From Rhodohalobacter mucosus (GTDB taxonomy: Bacteria > Bacteroidota > Rhodothermia > Balneolales > Balneolaceae): a DNA stretch of 64,000 nt. Below the pieces are notes generated by a model. The model was given only the letters and a program-made list of their open reading frames with translations. It was not told where the DNA came from and made no database searches. Below are positions 7,915-18,186 of the stretch, piece by piece. A program made the position numbers and the translations under genes. Numbering within the stretch: position 1 is the first letter of the stretch; each line of letters begins with the position of its first letter. The stretch covers positions 1 to 64,000 of the forward strand of contig NZ_QGGB01000010.1 of assembly GCF_003150675.1 (NCBI RefSeq), given 5' to 3'.

Positions 7915-9393
7915 TTATTCGTAGCCCGGATTCTCAACCAGCTCGGGGTTGACGTTTATCAGGCCAGAACCAATCTGCGGAAGGATACGATACGAGTCAG
8001 CAAACATCTTGATTGTACCGTCCGGGTTACGAATGTCGCGCTGAAGACGCTTCAAGTCGTAGAAACGGTGCCCTTCGAGAGCAAGTTCTCTTATTCTTTC
8101 ATCCAGAACGAAGTCTTCCATTTCCGTGATGCTGGCAAACGCAGGTACAGCACCGGCGTTACGTGCATCCCGAAGTGTGGTAAGCGGGCCGGCCGCCGCG
8201 TTCGGATCGTTGGCATCCTTGGCAGCTGCTTCCGCCCAGATCAGGTACATCTCGGAGATCCTGATAAAGGGAAGATCATCCACGTGGTTTCCTTTATCGC
8301 CGTTAAATTTCACAAGCGAGAAGCCACCGGTATTTATATCTGCGCAGCCTGTAGGCTGATTCAATGCAATGCGTTGCGCTGCGGCACAATCGCGGTACCA
8401 GCCAAGACGGAAATCACCGGCTTCATATTTGTCAACGACAAACTGTGTTGGAAGCTGTGCCAGGAATCCGGTGGATGTATAAGTACCGGGTCCGCTGTTA
8501 CCCCAGCCGCCGCCTTCTGTATCCGGGTTAACAACCCCTTTAAAGATCGCTTCCGGATGGCCGCCGATGTTTTCGTCAAACATATCGGCAACATCACCGG
8601 CTGTGCTCGCCAGTGAACGTCCGCTGTTGGTGATGGCAGCCTGTGCCGATGTAACGGCCGCGCCCCAGTTTCCAGCGTAAAGATTTACGCGTGCGCTGAG
8701 TGCATCCACAAACGCTTCGGTTACAAACGTGTTATTGGCGTTTACGCCCGCAAGCAGACCTTTGGCATCGCTCAGATCCTGTAGAATCTGGGCATACACA
8801 TCGGTAACCGATGAGCGCGGACGAAGATCCGCATCCGACAGGTCAATGGTCGGCTCGGTACGGATAATCACGCCGGCATCCCAGTTACCTTCCAGTTCAC
8901 CCTGGTCAAAGTTGCCCGGCTCATAGCCGTATACTTTTACAAGGTTGTGCATGGCGAATGCGCGCATGGCCAGGGCTTCACCGCGAAAACGGTTCAGCGT
9001 GGCAGCATCCAGAACACCATCGGGGATGGCGCCAATCAGCAGGTTCGCGTCCTGTATCACTTCATAGTGCGAACCCCAGCTGGCAATGTGCGTGGTTCCA
9101 AATGTACCTTCCGCAGTATTCAATCCCTGGTATCGGGTTGAACCGGGACGGTTACGTGTTTCGTCGGTAAATGCGCTGGGTGCCACAAAGTACTCTGTGT
9201 AATAGTCGAATTGACCTATCACCCTGTTATACATTGATGTACGAAGCGCATTTACTCCTTCTTCAGAGGTGAGAACTACTTCACCCGAAACCGAAGTGGA
9301 GGGTTCCACATCTTCCAGTATGTCGTTACAGCCCGCAACGGCGATCAGAAGACCTCCGATGACTGTGAACGTTATAAGTTTAAGTTTATTCAT
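7915..9393 (-). CDS. SusD/RagB-family nutrient-binding lipoprotein
   Basis: 492 residues. Lipoprotein signal with AGCNDILED, then the SusD N-terminal region with NGL/LRTSMYNRVIG-type helices, TPR-like helices (FRGEALAMRAFAMHNLVKVYG is cut here to its core ALAMRAFAMHNLVKVYG) and the C-terminal block LIWAEAAA...LRDARNAG...ILDERIREL-like (VLDERIRELALEGHRFYDLK). These are hallmarks of SusD. It caps the SusC barrel encoded 26 bp upstream and captures the ligand at the surface. No glycoside hydrolase or peptidase gene is nearby, so the substrate (glycan, peptide or other) cannot be told. Confidence 0.93.
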   Translation of the reverse strand: MNKLKLITFTVIGGLLIAVAGCNDILEDVEPSTSVSGEVVLTSEEGVNALRTSMYNRVIGQFDYYTEYFVAPSAFTDETRNRPGSTRYQGLNTAEGTFGTTHIASWGSHYEVIQDANLLIGAIPDGVLDAATLNRFRGEALAMRAFAMHNLVKVYGYEPGNFDQGELEGNWDAGVIIRTEPTIDLSDADLRPRSSVTDVYAQILQDLSDAKGLLAGVNANNTFVTEAFVDALSARVNLYAGNWGAAVTSAQAAITNSGRSLASTAGDVADMFDENIGGHPEAIFKGVVNPDTEGGGWGNSGPGTYTSTGFLAQLPTQFVVDKYEAGDFRLGWYRDCAAAQRIALNQPTGCADINTGGFSLVKFNGDKGNHVDDLPFIRISEMYLIWAEAAAKDANDPNAAAGPLTTLRDARNAGAVPAFASITEMEDFVLDERIRELALEGHRFYDLKRLQRDIRNPDGTIKMFADSYRILPQIGSGLINVNPELVENPGYE

Positions 9394-9419
9394 TTTGTGT
9401 ACCTAATTTCTGATTTGGA

Positions 9420-12400
9420 TTAAAATCGAATTTCAATACCCGCATTCACCTGTCGCTCGGTCGGATACGACGCTGCAACCAGGTTATTGAATATGTCGGT
9501 CTGCGAGCCTGCTACTTCAGGATCGTACCATCTCCAGCCTGTCCAGGTAACCAGGTTGATAGCCGATGCGTATACCCGAACATTGTTCAGGCCGATCTGC
9601 TGTGTGAGGCGCGCGGGGATATTGTAGCTCAGTGAAATGTTCTTCAACCGGATGTAACTTGCGTTGTCGATTGAGTTGGTACTGAGTGTAGTTCGGAAAT
9701 TCGATGTTTCCGCAAAATCCGGTCCTGCGTTCATCGCTCTCGGATAGTATGTGATATCACCAGGTGCTTTCCAGCGATCCAATACATTTTCTGAAAGCTG
9801 CATCAGGAAGTCAGGAGTCAGCGTGAAGTAGTAATCGGTGTTGGCAAATGCCCACTGGCCGAAGCTGAACTGGAAGAATGCATCCAGTGTGATGCCTTTG
9901 TAGTTCAGAGTGTTGCCAAATCCACCCACGGTGTTGGCCACACCATCCTTGTACTCGATCGCATCTTCAGTCTGAACCGGGTTGTAGGTGATGTTGCCGT
10001 CACCGTCATACCACATAGGCCGTCCGTCAGCAGGGTTTACACCCGCCCATCGGGGCACCTGAATCAGTCCGATCGGCTTACCGATTTTCAGAGAGCCGAA
10101 TACGCTGTCTTCGTTGATGTCGGTTCCGTCAGGCAGTTCAAGGATTTCGTTATCCGAGAAGGCCACGTTGAACCGTGTACTCCAGGTAAAGTCGGAGGTG
10201 CTTACGTTTACCGTATTAATTTCAAATTCGATTCCTTCGTTTCGTGTCTTACCGATGTTTTCCGTAATCGATCCAAAACCACTGTCGCTTGGCAGAGGCC
10301 GTGCAAAAAGCAGTTCGTTGTTGTCTTTCTGGTATACATCAATAGAACCGAAGATTCGCCCTTCCAGAAGTTCGTAGTCAAGCCCGATGTTCAGCTCACT
10401 GGCTTCCTCCCAGCTCAGGTTCGCATTGGCAAGCTGCGTTGGACGCAGGCCGGTTTGTCCCTGATAGGACCCAACCGCTGAGTAGAGGCCCCTGGAGGCG
10501 AAGTTACCGATGTTGGAGTTACCGGTGATACCGTAACCAACACGCAGTTTCAGCTCGTCAATTGCATCTACATTGAAGAAGTCCTCTTCAGAAACTCTCC
10601 ATGCAACCGAACCGGCGGGGAAGAAACCCCAGCGTGTTTCATTACCAAATCGTGAGTGACCGTCATAGCGGGCAACCAGATTCACAAAGTATTTCTCATT
10701 GTAGTTATACTTGGCGTTGGCAAAGTAGCTTCCGCGTCTCCATTCGTTCTGAACACCGGCGGCCTGTACAGGAGTCGCCGTAGCGCTCAGCACTTTAAAG
10801 AACGGGCCGGGGAAACCTTCACCGCGTGTCAGCTGGCTTTCAGAGTAGTCACGACGATACTCGGTACCGATAATACCGGATACATTGTGAACGCCGTCAA
10901 ACGTCTGACGCATGTTAGCAACCAGGTTGGTGTTGAAGTTACGTACGCCACGATTGGCAAACGATGTCCATCCGCCCTGACCGGGAGCTGCAATCGCAGA
11001 TCTCCACTGCTCGTCTTCGGTGTTCCTGTAATCCACGGCAACAAGGCCATTTACCGTAAGCCAGTCGGCGGCTCGGTAGGTAAGGTTCAGGTTAGAAATA
11101 ATCTGAATAACCGATACGTTTCTGTCTACTTCGTCACGAACTACAGCCGGGTTGAATGGTCGGCCGAAACGTGTGTTACCGCTGTAGCTTCCGTCTCTGT
11201 TGAACGGGAAGCTCATCGGAGCTTCAAACATCGCCTGGGAAGGCGGACAGTTGATAAAGTTACCATCCTGGCACACACCAAACTGCGTGCTTCGCGAAGC
11301 GTTCAGGTTCAGAGACGTACGGAACCGCTCGCTCACCTGGTGGTCAATGTTGGTCCGGATATTGAGGCGGGTAAAGTCGGTATTGAAGGCGGTACCCTCC
11401 GTATCCTCAAATCCACCTGACAGGAAGAATGTGGTAGCATCATCCCCGCCTGAAAGCGAAATGTTGTAACGCTGGGTTACACCATCGCTGAAGATAAAGT
11501 CCTGCCAGTCGGTATTGGCAAGCTGTCCGCTGCCCTCCGGGCTGTTGGGATCTTCACCGAAGAAGCCGAGGAAGAAGTTTCTATAAATATCTTCAAGAGC
11601 TGGTACATCCATATCAGCTACCTGGGTAAAGCCCTGTCGGTATCCAAGACCTTCGGCCATGTAGGTTACATATTGATCCGGATTAATATAGTCTACGTTG
11701 CTTGCCAGTCGGCGGACACCGGTTTCGGCTCGTGCCGTTACCTGCGTGCGGCCCTGCTGGCCTCGCTTGGTAGTGATAATGACTACACCGGAAGCTGCTT
11801 CAGCGCCGTAAATAGCGGCTGAGGAGGCATCCTTAAGAACCTCGATCGACTCAATGTCGTTGGGGTTCAGTGAGTTCAGTGGACTGGTACTGGTAAGACC
11901 CGACTGCTGTGCAAAAGAGATTTGCACACCATCCACAATATATAAGGGCTGGCTGGCAGCGTTTACCGAACCGTTACCGCGAATATTCACGCGAAACGCT
12001 CCGCCGGGATTACCCGATGTGGTGGTTACCGTAACACCGGCAGCACGGCCCTGTAGAAGGCCTTCCGTGTTCTGCAGCGTCACGTCTTCGATATCCTGCG
12101 ATCGCACAGATGATATCGAACCGGTTAGCTCACGCTTGGTGGTAACTGCGTAACCGGAAACAACCAGCTCATCGAGACCGATGGCACCCATCTCAAGCTC
12201 GATATTCAGTGTGGTTGTCTGATTCGCATTTACCTCTATAGCCTGGCGAAATGCACGATACCCAACAAATGTTGCGGTAATCGTGTATGTACCCGGCCGG
12301 ATATTTGCAATTTCATAATTCCCGTCCGCATCACTGGCAGTACCCCTTTCCAGTTCTGTGACAAGAATGTTGGCACCGGGTATCGTCTCCCCGGTTTCAG

Positions 12401-12497
12401 CATCTGTTACCTGTCCCGCGATCCTACCCGTTTGCGCAAAGGCAATCTGAGCAGAAAGCAAGACCATAATACATACGGTCAGTAACTTTTTTAACAT
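9420..12497 (-). CDS. SusC/RagA-family TonB-linked outer membrane protein
   Basis: 1025 residues. A signal peptide ends at AFAQ; a carboxypeptidase-regulatory-like domain follows (GRIAGQVTDAETGETIPGAN, ~25-105), then the DELVVSGYAV TonB-box region, a plug with the SusC signatures GNPGG, RIRG-like NIRGNGS, PLYIVDGV and IESIEVLKDASSAAIYG, and a large TonB-type barrel ending in an aromatic (IEIRF). It forms a TonB-energised import complex with the following SusD protein. The three genes are a single operon closed by the terminator at 7373. Upstream lies a 1.9-kb stretch without genes. Confidence 0.95.
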   Translation of the reverse strand: MLKKLLTVCIMVLLSAQIAFAQTGRIAGQVTDAETGETIPGANILVTELERGTASDADGNYEIANIRPGTYTITATFVGYRAFRQAIEVNANQTTTLNIELEMGAIGLDELVVSGYAVTTKRELTGSISSVRSQDIEDVTLQNTEGLLQGRAAGVTVTTTSGNPGGAFRVNIRGNGSVNAASQPLYIVDGVQISFAQQSGLTSTSPLNSLNPNDIESIEVLKDASSAAIYGAEAASGVVIITTKRGQQGRTQVTARAETGVRRLASNVDYINPDQYVTYMAEGLGYRQGFTQVADMDVPALEDIYRNFFLGFFGEDPNSPEGSGQLANTDWQDFIFSDGVTQRYNISLSGGDDATTFFLSGGFEDTEGTAFNTDFTRLNIRTNIDHQVSERFRTSLNLNASRSTQFGVCQDGNFINCPPSQAMFEAPMSFPFNRDGSYSGNTRFGRPFNPAVVRDEVDRNVSVIQIISNLNLTYRAADWLTVNGLVAVDYRNTEDEQWRSAIAAPGQGGWTSFANRGVRNFNTNLVANMRQTFDGVHNVSGIIGTEYRRDYSESQLTRGEGFPGPFFKVLSATATPVQAAGVQNEWRRGSYFANAKYNYNEKYFVNLVARYDGHSRFGNETRWGFFPAGSVAWRVSEEDFFNVDAIDELKLRVGYGITGNSNIGNFASRGLYSAVGSYQGQTGLRPTQLANANLSWEEASELNIGLDYELLEGRIFGSIDVYQKDNNELLFARPLPSDSGFGSITENIGKTRNEGIEFEINTVNVSTSDFTWSTRFNVAFSDNEILELPDGTDINEDSVFGSLKIGKPIGLIQVPRWAGVNPADGRPMWYDGDGNITYNPVQTEDAIEYKDGVANTVGGFGNTLNYKGITLDAFFQFSFGQWAFANTDYYFTLTPDFLMQLSENVLDRWKAPGDITYYPRAMNAGPDFAETSNFRTTLSTNSIDNASYIRLKNISLSYNIPARLTQQIGLNNVRVYASAINLVTWTGWRWYDPEVAGSQTDIFNNLVAASYPTERQVNAGIEIRF

Positions 12498-13204
12498 ACG
12501 TAACCTCAGTTTAATTTATGTTTTGGTCTAATTAAGATGAGCGCGTGAGCATATATCCCAACACGAACAAGTTACAATTAAGGAAAAATCTGACTGAAAA
12601 TAAATGTTAAGCCCTCATTTTTTGCATGTGACGATATTGTAAACTCTGTTTGATAACCTGATTTTCCCTAAAACGTTATAATAACTTCTCTTACAAAAGA
12701 TCAGCCGTATTAAGCAATCTGTTGTATTTAATACATATACATGTATTTACTATATTTAATGTTTAATTGTTGAATTGATTTATTTTGATTGCAAAAAGCT
12801 ATCGGTGTTTAAAAAAAAGATGTAAAAATTGAGAGCAAACACAATAATTACTGAGAGCCACAGAGGGCACTTCATCTGTAACGGTGTGACATAATATCAA
12901 ATCATAAGTCATTAATTCTTTTCATCTATGACGAATGGAAACGCTTTCCGATATGGAACAGGTACAAAGCTCAGCTATAGGGTTTATGTGACTTAGTGCG
13001 ACAGATTGCCTCATTGATGAAAAAAAGACAAGACTGGCTGCTATCCCGAAATCTCGGGACTGCGAACTACACGCAGCAGGCTACAAAGTGTAGATAGAAC
13101 AGAGATCTCCAATCACTACCCTCCAATCAGAGATCATACGGGTGCAGGGTGCCGGGTGAATGGTTCTTCGGGATTGGGAACCAGTTATCAGGTCATACCC
13201 GTAA

Positions 13205-13330
13205 CCCCTCGATAAGAATCCGGGCGTTGATCAATAACCGGCCTCGGGACCAGAATGGGTGCACCATCCTACCCCGGGTTTCACCCGGGGCTATTGATAT
13301 TTAACGCCTCCGGCGTTGGAATTAGGCTAC
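13205..13330. repeat. diverged partial copy of the 277-bp repeat with two hairpins
   Basis: It begins with the same CCCCTCG...TCCGGGCGTTGAT unit start as the full copies, then keeps only their hairpin architecture: CCCCGGGTTTCACCCGGGG (13273-13291) and AACGCCTCCGGCGTT (13304-13318). In the full copies the corresponding hairpins read CCCCGCGCTTCGCACGGGG and GCGCTTTCAGCGC. Confidence 0.7.
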
Positions 13331-13687
13331 AATATTCAGATTTGTCCAGTTTAGAGGGGGGCGGTACAATTCCGGAAACTTCTAAAACACTCATCGCTCA
13401 TCTCACATCCATTCTTTTTCCGCCTGCAGATCATCCGGTGATCAGCAGATCCCAAAGTGAAGCGTTAAGAAGAAAATCATACCGGTGAGATCTGGTCAAA
13501 GGAGACGAACCATATGGACCATTGATTTTCTTTAGCGCAACAGAGGGAGCTGCCGCCGGAGGATCTGCCCGTCGGTGATTTCCCCGCAGGGATGCCTATG
13601 GCGTTGGCTACTTTTGATCACTCAAAAGTAGCAGGTAAAGATCATTGAAATAAATAGCATGCATCCATTACGAATTCATTCCATAAA

Positions 13688-13963
13688 CCCCTCGAAAAAT
13701 ATCCGGGCGTTGATTAAAATCCAGCCTCGCGGTTGGGTCGGAGGCGTATCATCTCCCCGCGCTTCGCACGGGGCTGACGATTTTGCGCTTTCAGCGCGTG
13801 AGGCATTTGCATGGCATTGGCGGCGCAGGAAAGATCTCTTCATATATTTGGGGTTCCGGTTCGCCGCCGCTGTTACCCCTGCCGCCTGTAATCCCGACTA
13901 AGCAAGCGGAGCGAGCGTTTGGAGGGATCTCCACACGTTTCATTTGGAACAACCTTCCCACAA
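13688..13963. repeat. 277-bp repeat, tandem copy 1
   Basis: The unit starts at CCCCTCG and runs through GTTGATTAAAATCCAGCCTC, a hairpin (CCCCGCGCTTCGCACGGGG), a second hairpin (GCGCTTTCAGCGC), GGCATTGGCGGCGC, ATCCCGACTAAGCAA and CACACGTTTCATTTGGAACA. It is directly followed by copy 2 at a spacing of about 276 bases, with high identity by eye. Confidence 0.85.
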
Positions 13964-14240
13964 CCTCTCGATAAAAACCCCGACGTTGATTAAAATCCAG
14001 CCTCGGGGTTGGGTCGATGGTGCATCATCTCCCCGCGCTTCGCACGGGGCTGATGATTTTGCGCTTTCAGCGCGTGAGGCATTCGCATGGCATTGGCGGC
14101 GCGGGAAAGATCTGTTCATATGTTTTGGGTTCCGGTGCGCCGCCGCTGTTACCCCTGCCGCCCAGTCATCCCGACTAAGCAAGCCGAGCGAGCGCATGGA
14201 GGGAGCTCCACACGTTTCATTTGGAACAACCTTCCCACAA
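13964..14240. repeat. 277-bp repeat, tandem copy 2
   Basis: It repeats the 13688-13963 unit in the same orientation with point differences (for example GACGTTGAT for GGCGTTGAT, ATTCGCATGG for ATTTGCATGG). A third unit begins at 14241 (CCCCTCGACATG...TCCGGGTGCTG) and breaks off within about 30 bases. The tandem arrangement suggests local duplication of an interspersed element. Confidence 0.85.
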
Positions 14241-14419
14241 CCCCTCGACATGTATCCGGGTGCTGGGCATAACCTGAATCAAAGATCTCCAATCTCCGAT
14301 CGGATATCATCATGGTTCATGCTGCAGGTTTGATATATAAAAAACACACTTTATCCATGGATTGGCACAACTTCATACATCACTCATCGTCCATCTCCCA
14401 TCACATATCAAACCCCGGG

Positions 14420-16510
14420 TCAATCAACCTCAACGGGAAGTGTTACACTGTAAAGCTCTTCTCCCGAAGAGGGATTGGTGAAGTATAATTCGAGCGTGTA
14501 GCTCCCGTTTTTGAGCTGATCGCTAACGATCTCCAGATATTGGTCGAACCGAGATGTGTCTGTGGTATTGTCGACCGTCATAGATGTCTCGCTTCCGCCC
14601 CCGAAACGAATAATGCGCCCCATTAAACTGCGATCCCGCTTCAGGCGGTAGGTAAGGGCGTATGTATAAAGACCGCTTTCATCCACCGGCAGATTGTAGG
14701 CTTCGTAATAGATTCGCAGAATTGAATCCTCCGGAATAATCCTGTCGTGAGCTATGGAGAATCGCTCTTCTTCATCATTACTTACATACCCGATGATTAC
14801 ATCAGATATAAAAAAGCCGTCCTTTCGTGTAAATTCTGCTACCGGTGTATTACTACGTCCGACACCTTTCAGGTTTTTCCTCACCGTAGAATTTTCCAGA
14901 ATCTCGCTGCGGCCTCCTTCAGTCTCATCATAGAGCTCGGTTATAAGCTCCACGGATGAAGATTCCTCTTCATAGGGAATCTCAACAATCTCTTCAGTCA
15001 AAGCGTTAACGCCCGTTGAGTCAAACCCGGAACTGAAGCTGTGCTCTGATACGGCAGTAGTATTATCATCCATCAGGCGCACAGTACGTACAAGGCGATA
15101 GTCACCGTAGCGGATATCTCCCATGTCGTTTCTCTTTTTGAGCTCCTCAAACGTGATCACTTCATCCATGTCCTCTTCTGCATACAGCCTTAGAACAGGG
15201 TTCAGGTTTTCGTCGGCAAACCTGTAGGCGTGTATGCTGGTATCCAGCTCATAAATAAAATTACCAGTAGAACTTTTTTCTTCCGGCATTCCCCGCTTTG
15301 TGATGAGGGTTTGCGCGGCATTTGTCTGCTGAAACTGTCTTGCAATAGACCTGGAAAGACGCATTGATGTATTTTCGTAGCGATTAAGCATCTCTTCATA
15401 TCTGCCGCTGAAGAACGGGTCGAGGCTGGCCAGCTGCCTGTAGTACATCATCTGGAGAATCAGTGCAGGCGGAATTTGTTCAGGATTACCAACTCCTGTT
15501 TCCGCCGATTCAAACAGAACATCAGTCTCCGTATCATCATCTCCCCCGTTGGATGAGGTGGTTGTTTCCGTTTCCTCTTCGATCATATTCATGGAAACTG
15601 TGTTATTCCGCTCCGTGGTGCTGTAGGCTGCCGAAGGGATAAAATCATCGACTGACTGCTTGAGAGACATTTGTGCACCACCATATAGATTCCCGAATAG
15701 GAACACGGAGTTATCGGGAGTATTTGAAAGACCATAGTACACCCACACTTCAAAGGCAGGATACTGGTGATAATCAACGACACGGTAGAGCGTGTTCAGA
15801 TATGCGGTTGTGTTTACGGCATTGTCCAATGCACTTCCATATCCCCTGCCGTCGTCCATACGGGTTGCAACCAGGTAGTTTGCAAAACCGGGGTTGTACA
15901 TAAAGATACCGTCACGCTTTCGCTGAGGCTCCCCGAAGCGGACATAGATGTCACCGCGGTCATCGTAGGGCGCACGTGCCACCGTACTATAGTTTTCCAG
16001 GGCGAAATTAACCCTTTCCCAGTGTTCCATCAACCGCTCGTTGTACGGATCGGAAGGGGTAAGGGACTTGTTTCTCCAGAAATTTTGAAAAAATCGGTAA
16101 ATATCCGGATTGCGAGCCTCGATCTGATCGCGAACGGTATTCTCCTCGCGACGTCCCAGCATAGACTTTATATAATAGAGATCATTCAGCAGCAGCTTGC
16201 GTTCTTCGTCGTTAATATCCGGATCTTCGAGACCTTTCAAGTAGATCTGTGATGTGCGCTCGTAGTAATCTGTGAGGCGGTGACCGGTGACCATCAGTAT
16301 CAGCTCATGGCCTACCCTGTACTCAGGGGATGAGAGGGAATCAGCATAGGATATCCAGTTTTCAGCGGCTTCCCTGTAGTTTCCGTCTGCCGCGGCTTTT
16401 TTTCCCACCAGGTAGCTGTCCGTATTGTTTTGAATTCCATCTGCGTACAGAGGTACTACAGATATCCAAAAAAACAGGATAAAATAGAAAGTTGATAAGA
16501 ATACCTTCAT
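14420..16510 (-). CDS. GWxTD-domain secreted protein
   Basis: About 696 residues from the ATG at 16510, which gives a proper signal peptide (MKVFLSTFYFILFFWISVVP); the open frame extends to a TTG at 16522. The N-terminal half has TPR-like helices (GNYREAAENWISYADSL). Around residues 150-190 comes the block DPYNERLMEHWERVNFA...YDDRGDIYVRFGEPQRK, which matches the GWxTD domain pattern (tDRGxIYIxyGxPd) known from Bacteroidota and Acidobacteria. The C-terminal part is a beta-rich domain. Function is unknown for the family; a periplasmic or surface role is inferred from the signal peptide. Confidence 0.7.
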   Translation of the reverse strand: MKVFLSTFYFILFFWISVVPLYADGIQNNTDSYLVGKKAAADGNYREAAENWISYADSLSSPEYRVGHELILMVTGHRLTDYYERTSQIYLKGLEDPDINDEERKLLLNDLYYIKSMLGRREENTVRDQIEARNPDIYRFFQNFWRNKSLTPSDPYNERLMEHWERVNFALENYSTVARAPYDDRGDIYVRFGEPQRKRDGIFMYNPGFANYLVATRMDDGRGYGSALDNAVNTTAYLNTLYRVVDYHQYPAFEVWVYYGLSNTPDNSVFLFGNLYGGAQMSLKQSVDDFIPSAAYSTTERNNTVSMNMIEEETETTTSSNGGDDDTETDVLFESAETGVGNPEQIPPALILQMMYYRQLASLDPFFSGRYEEMLNRYENTSMRLSRSIARQFQQTNAAQTLITKRGMPEEKSSTGNFIYELDTSIHAYRFADENLNPVLRLYAEEDMDEVITFEELKKRNDMGDIRYGDYRLVRTVRLMDDNTTAVSEHSFSSGFDSTGVNALTEEIVEIPYEEESSSVELITELYDETEGGRSEILENSTVRKNLKGVGRSNTPVAEFTRKDGFFISDVIIGYVSNDEEERFSIAHDRIIPEDSILRIYYEAYNLPVDESGLYTYALTYRLKRDRSLMGRIIRFGGGSETSMTVDNTTDTSRFDQYLEIVSDQLKNGSYTLELYFTNPSSGEELYSVTLPVEVD

Positions 16511-17007
16511 GTGTGCATTCAAACTGTTGGCTCCGGGCTGAGTGATTTGGAGCCCTTTACGGCAATTATATTTATAAACGACAAAAATCCATATACATTT
16601 TATGTAAAATCAGGATTCATTCGAAGCGTTCCGCCGGATAATTTGATTTTACAATTTTATGCATAGACAGCTGTGTTGAAATTTCCCTTTACTGAATCTT
16701 CATCTAAAATTTTCAGAAGGGCTTAACTCTGCTATTGAAAAACAGTGCGAGACGTACGTTTAGTTTCGCTGTGTGTAACGCAGATTTTCTCTGGCTGTCA
16801 GCAAGGCTCAAAGATTGATACGTTTTAGCTCACAAACCTGTACATAGCAAAGTAAAACAAACAAACCCAAGCCCTCTGAGCAAAGAAGGGCAGGCTTATT
16901 TATTAACTCCTACCTCATCCTTTAAGGGATTCCCGCGTAAAACTCGCTCTTTTTTTAATTAACGGAACACGCATCTCCCAAAATTGTAAAAAAGAACAAA
17001 ACTCGGT
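16511..17007. other. 497-bp gap without a recognisable gene
   Basis: AT-rich. It presumably holds the promoter of the upstream-facing GWxTD gene near 16550. A loose hairpin (GCCCT...AGGGC, ~16873-16892) lies mid-gap without a good T-run for either strand. I looked for tmRNA, RNase P and SRP RNA signatures and saw none. Confidence 0.4.
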
Positions 17008-18186
17008 TCAGACCCAGAATCTGGGTATGGATGACGGGAGCCGCGTCAATACTTCATAGTTCAGGTTGTTTGTCATTTCTCCGAAGGAAGCCACTGAAAT
17101 TTCATCGTCGCCCTGGTACCCGATCAGGACAACTTCATCACCTTTCGTGGTACCTTCGATATCGGTTACGTCAACCGTGATCATGTTCATGTTTACAAGT
17201 CCAACCACAGCAGCGCGTTCACCCCGAATCAATACAAATCCGGTATTGGTAAGGTTCCGTCCAAACCCATGGGTGTAGCCTATGGGTACTGTTGCAATTT
17301 TCATCTGACGGCCGGCGAGATAGACATTTCCATACCCGATAAACTCTCCCTCCTCCACCCATTTGGTGCTCATCACCTCACTTTTCCAGGAGATCACCCT
17401 GTGAAGAGGGTCGTTCTGAGTTTCGAGTCCGTTAGATTTTGCGTAGTTCATGAAGGTTTCGCGGCTGGGCCAGAATCCGTAAAGTGCAATACCGGCGCGC
17501 ACCATATCGTACTGAAAGTCAGGAAATGTCATCAATGCGGCAGAACTTGAAGCATGTGCCAACGGCTTGCTGCCAAATACCTTTTCAGCCAGCACAAGGG
17601 CCTCTTCAAATTCCCTGTTCTGATTCAAAATACGGTAGTAGTTCGCCATGCTTTCCGCGCCCGCAAAATGAGTACAGATACCCCGAAGTTCCAGTGCATC
17701 CGCATTCTCCCTGACCATGGTGAATACCTCTTCCCACTCAGATTCCTCAAAACCGGTTCTGTTCATTCCGGTTTCAAGTTGAAGATGGATGCGGGCTTTT
17801 ATATCCAGTTCTCTTGCCTGACCAATTGCCGCTTTCAGGCGTTCAGTTTCAAAGAGATAAAACTCAACACCATTCTGAATAGCCCATTTCACCTCCCTGT
17901 CACGGATCATTCCCATAATCATAATCCCGGTATCGTGATTTTCCCGGTGAGTAAGCACCACTCTTGCCTCTTGTGCGCTGAAAACGGAAAAGTGGCTGAT
18001 GCCCGCCCGCTCTGCAATAGGCATGAACGTGGAGATGCCGTGACCATACGCATTTCCCTTCACCACGGCTGATAACTTGACGCCCGGCTTGAGGCAGCTT
18101 TTTAAAAACTGAATGTTCTGAAGAAGCGCCTCTTCGCTGAGTTCAATATAGGATGGTTCAAGGGAGTCGGATAAATTATCAGTCAT
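17008..18186 (-). CDS. alr: alanine racemase
   Basis: 392 residues, fold-type III PLP enzyme making D-alanine for peptidoglycan. The PLP lysine lies in SAVVKGNAYGHG (K43), the catalytic tyrosine region is GEFIGYGNVYLAG, and the C-terminal domain ends RLPSSIPRFWV. Two normally conserved blocks deviate: GYADGYxR reads GYTHGFGR, and the usual SMDM reads NMNM, so substrate preference may differ from a canonical Alr. Its start overlaps the stop of the upstream M20 gene by 4 bases (ATGA), so the two are coupled. Confidence 0.88.
   Translation of the reverse strand: MTDNLSDSLEPSYIELSEEALLQNIQFLKSCLKPGVKLSAVVKGNAYGHGISTFMPIAERAGISHFSVFSAQEARVVLTHRENHDTGIMIMGMIRDREVKWAIQNGVEFYLFETERLKAAIGQARELDIKARIHLQLETGMNRTGFEESEWEEVFTMVRENADALELRGICTHFAGAESMANYYRILNQNREFEEALVLAEKVFGSKPLAHASSSAALMTFPDFQYDMVRAGIALYGFWPSRETFMNYAKSNGLETQNDPLHRVISWKSEVMSTKWVEEGEFIGYGNVYLAGRQMKIATVPIGYTHGFGRNLTNTGFVLIRGERAAVVGLVNMNMITVDVTDIEGTTKGDEVVLIGYQGDDEISVASFGEMTNNLNYEVLTRLPSSIPRFWV

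Larger units (their letters stand above)
12498..14419. other. 1.9-kb gene-free region upstream of the SusC gene
   Basis: 12498-12900 is strongly AT-rich and should contain the SusC promoter; no regulator gene was found. From about 13205 onward the region is made of repeat copies (listed separately). Open frames here lie inside the repeats, lack plausible ribosome-binding sites and change with each repeat copy, so I do not call genes. Confidence 0.6.

Noticed and set aside
10656-11420. 254-residue ORF on the plus strand
   Set aside because: It is antisense to the SusC gene and reflects its codon bias.
13659-14333. ORFs of 80 and 129 residues with the shared stretch PRASHGADDFALSAREAFAW
   Set aside because: They fall inside the 277-bp repeats, the similarity is that of the repeats themselves, and there is no plausible ribosome-binding site or neighbouring operon.
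16511-17007. Possible structural RNA in the gap before the GWxTD gene
   Set aside because: No tmRNA, RNase P or SRP RNA signatures were seen on either strand.
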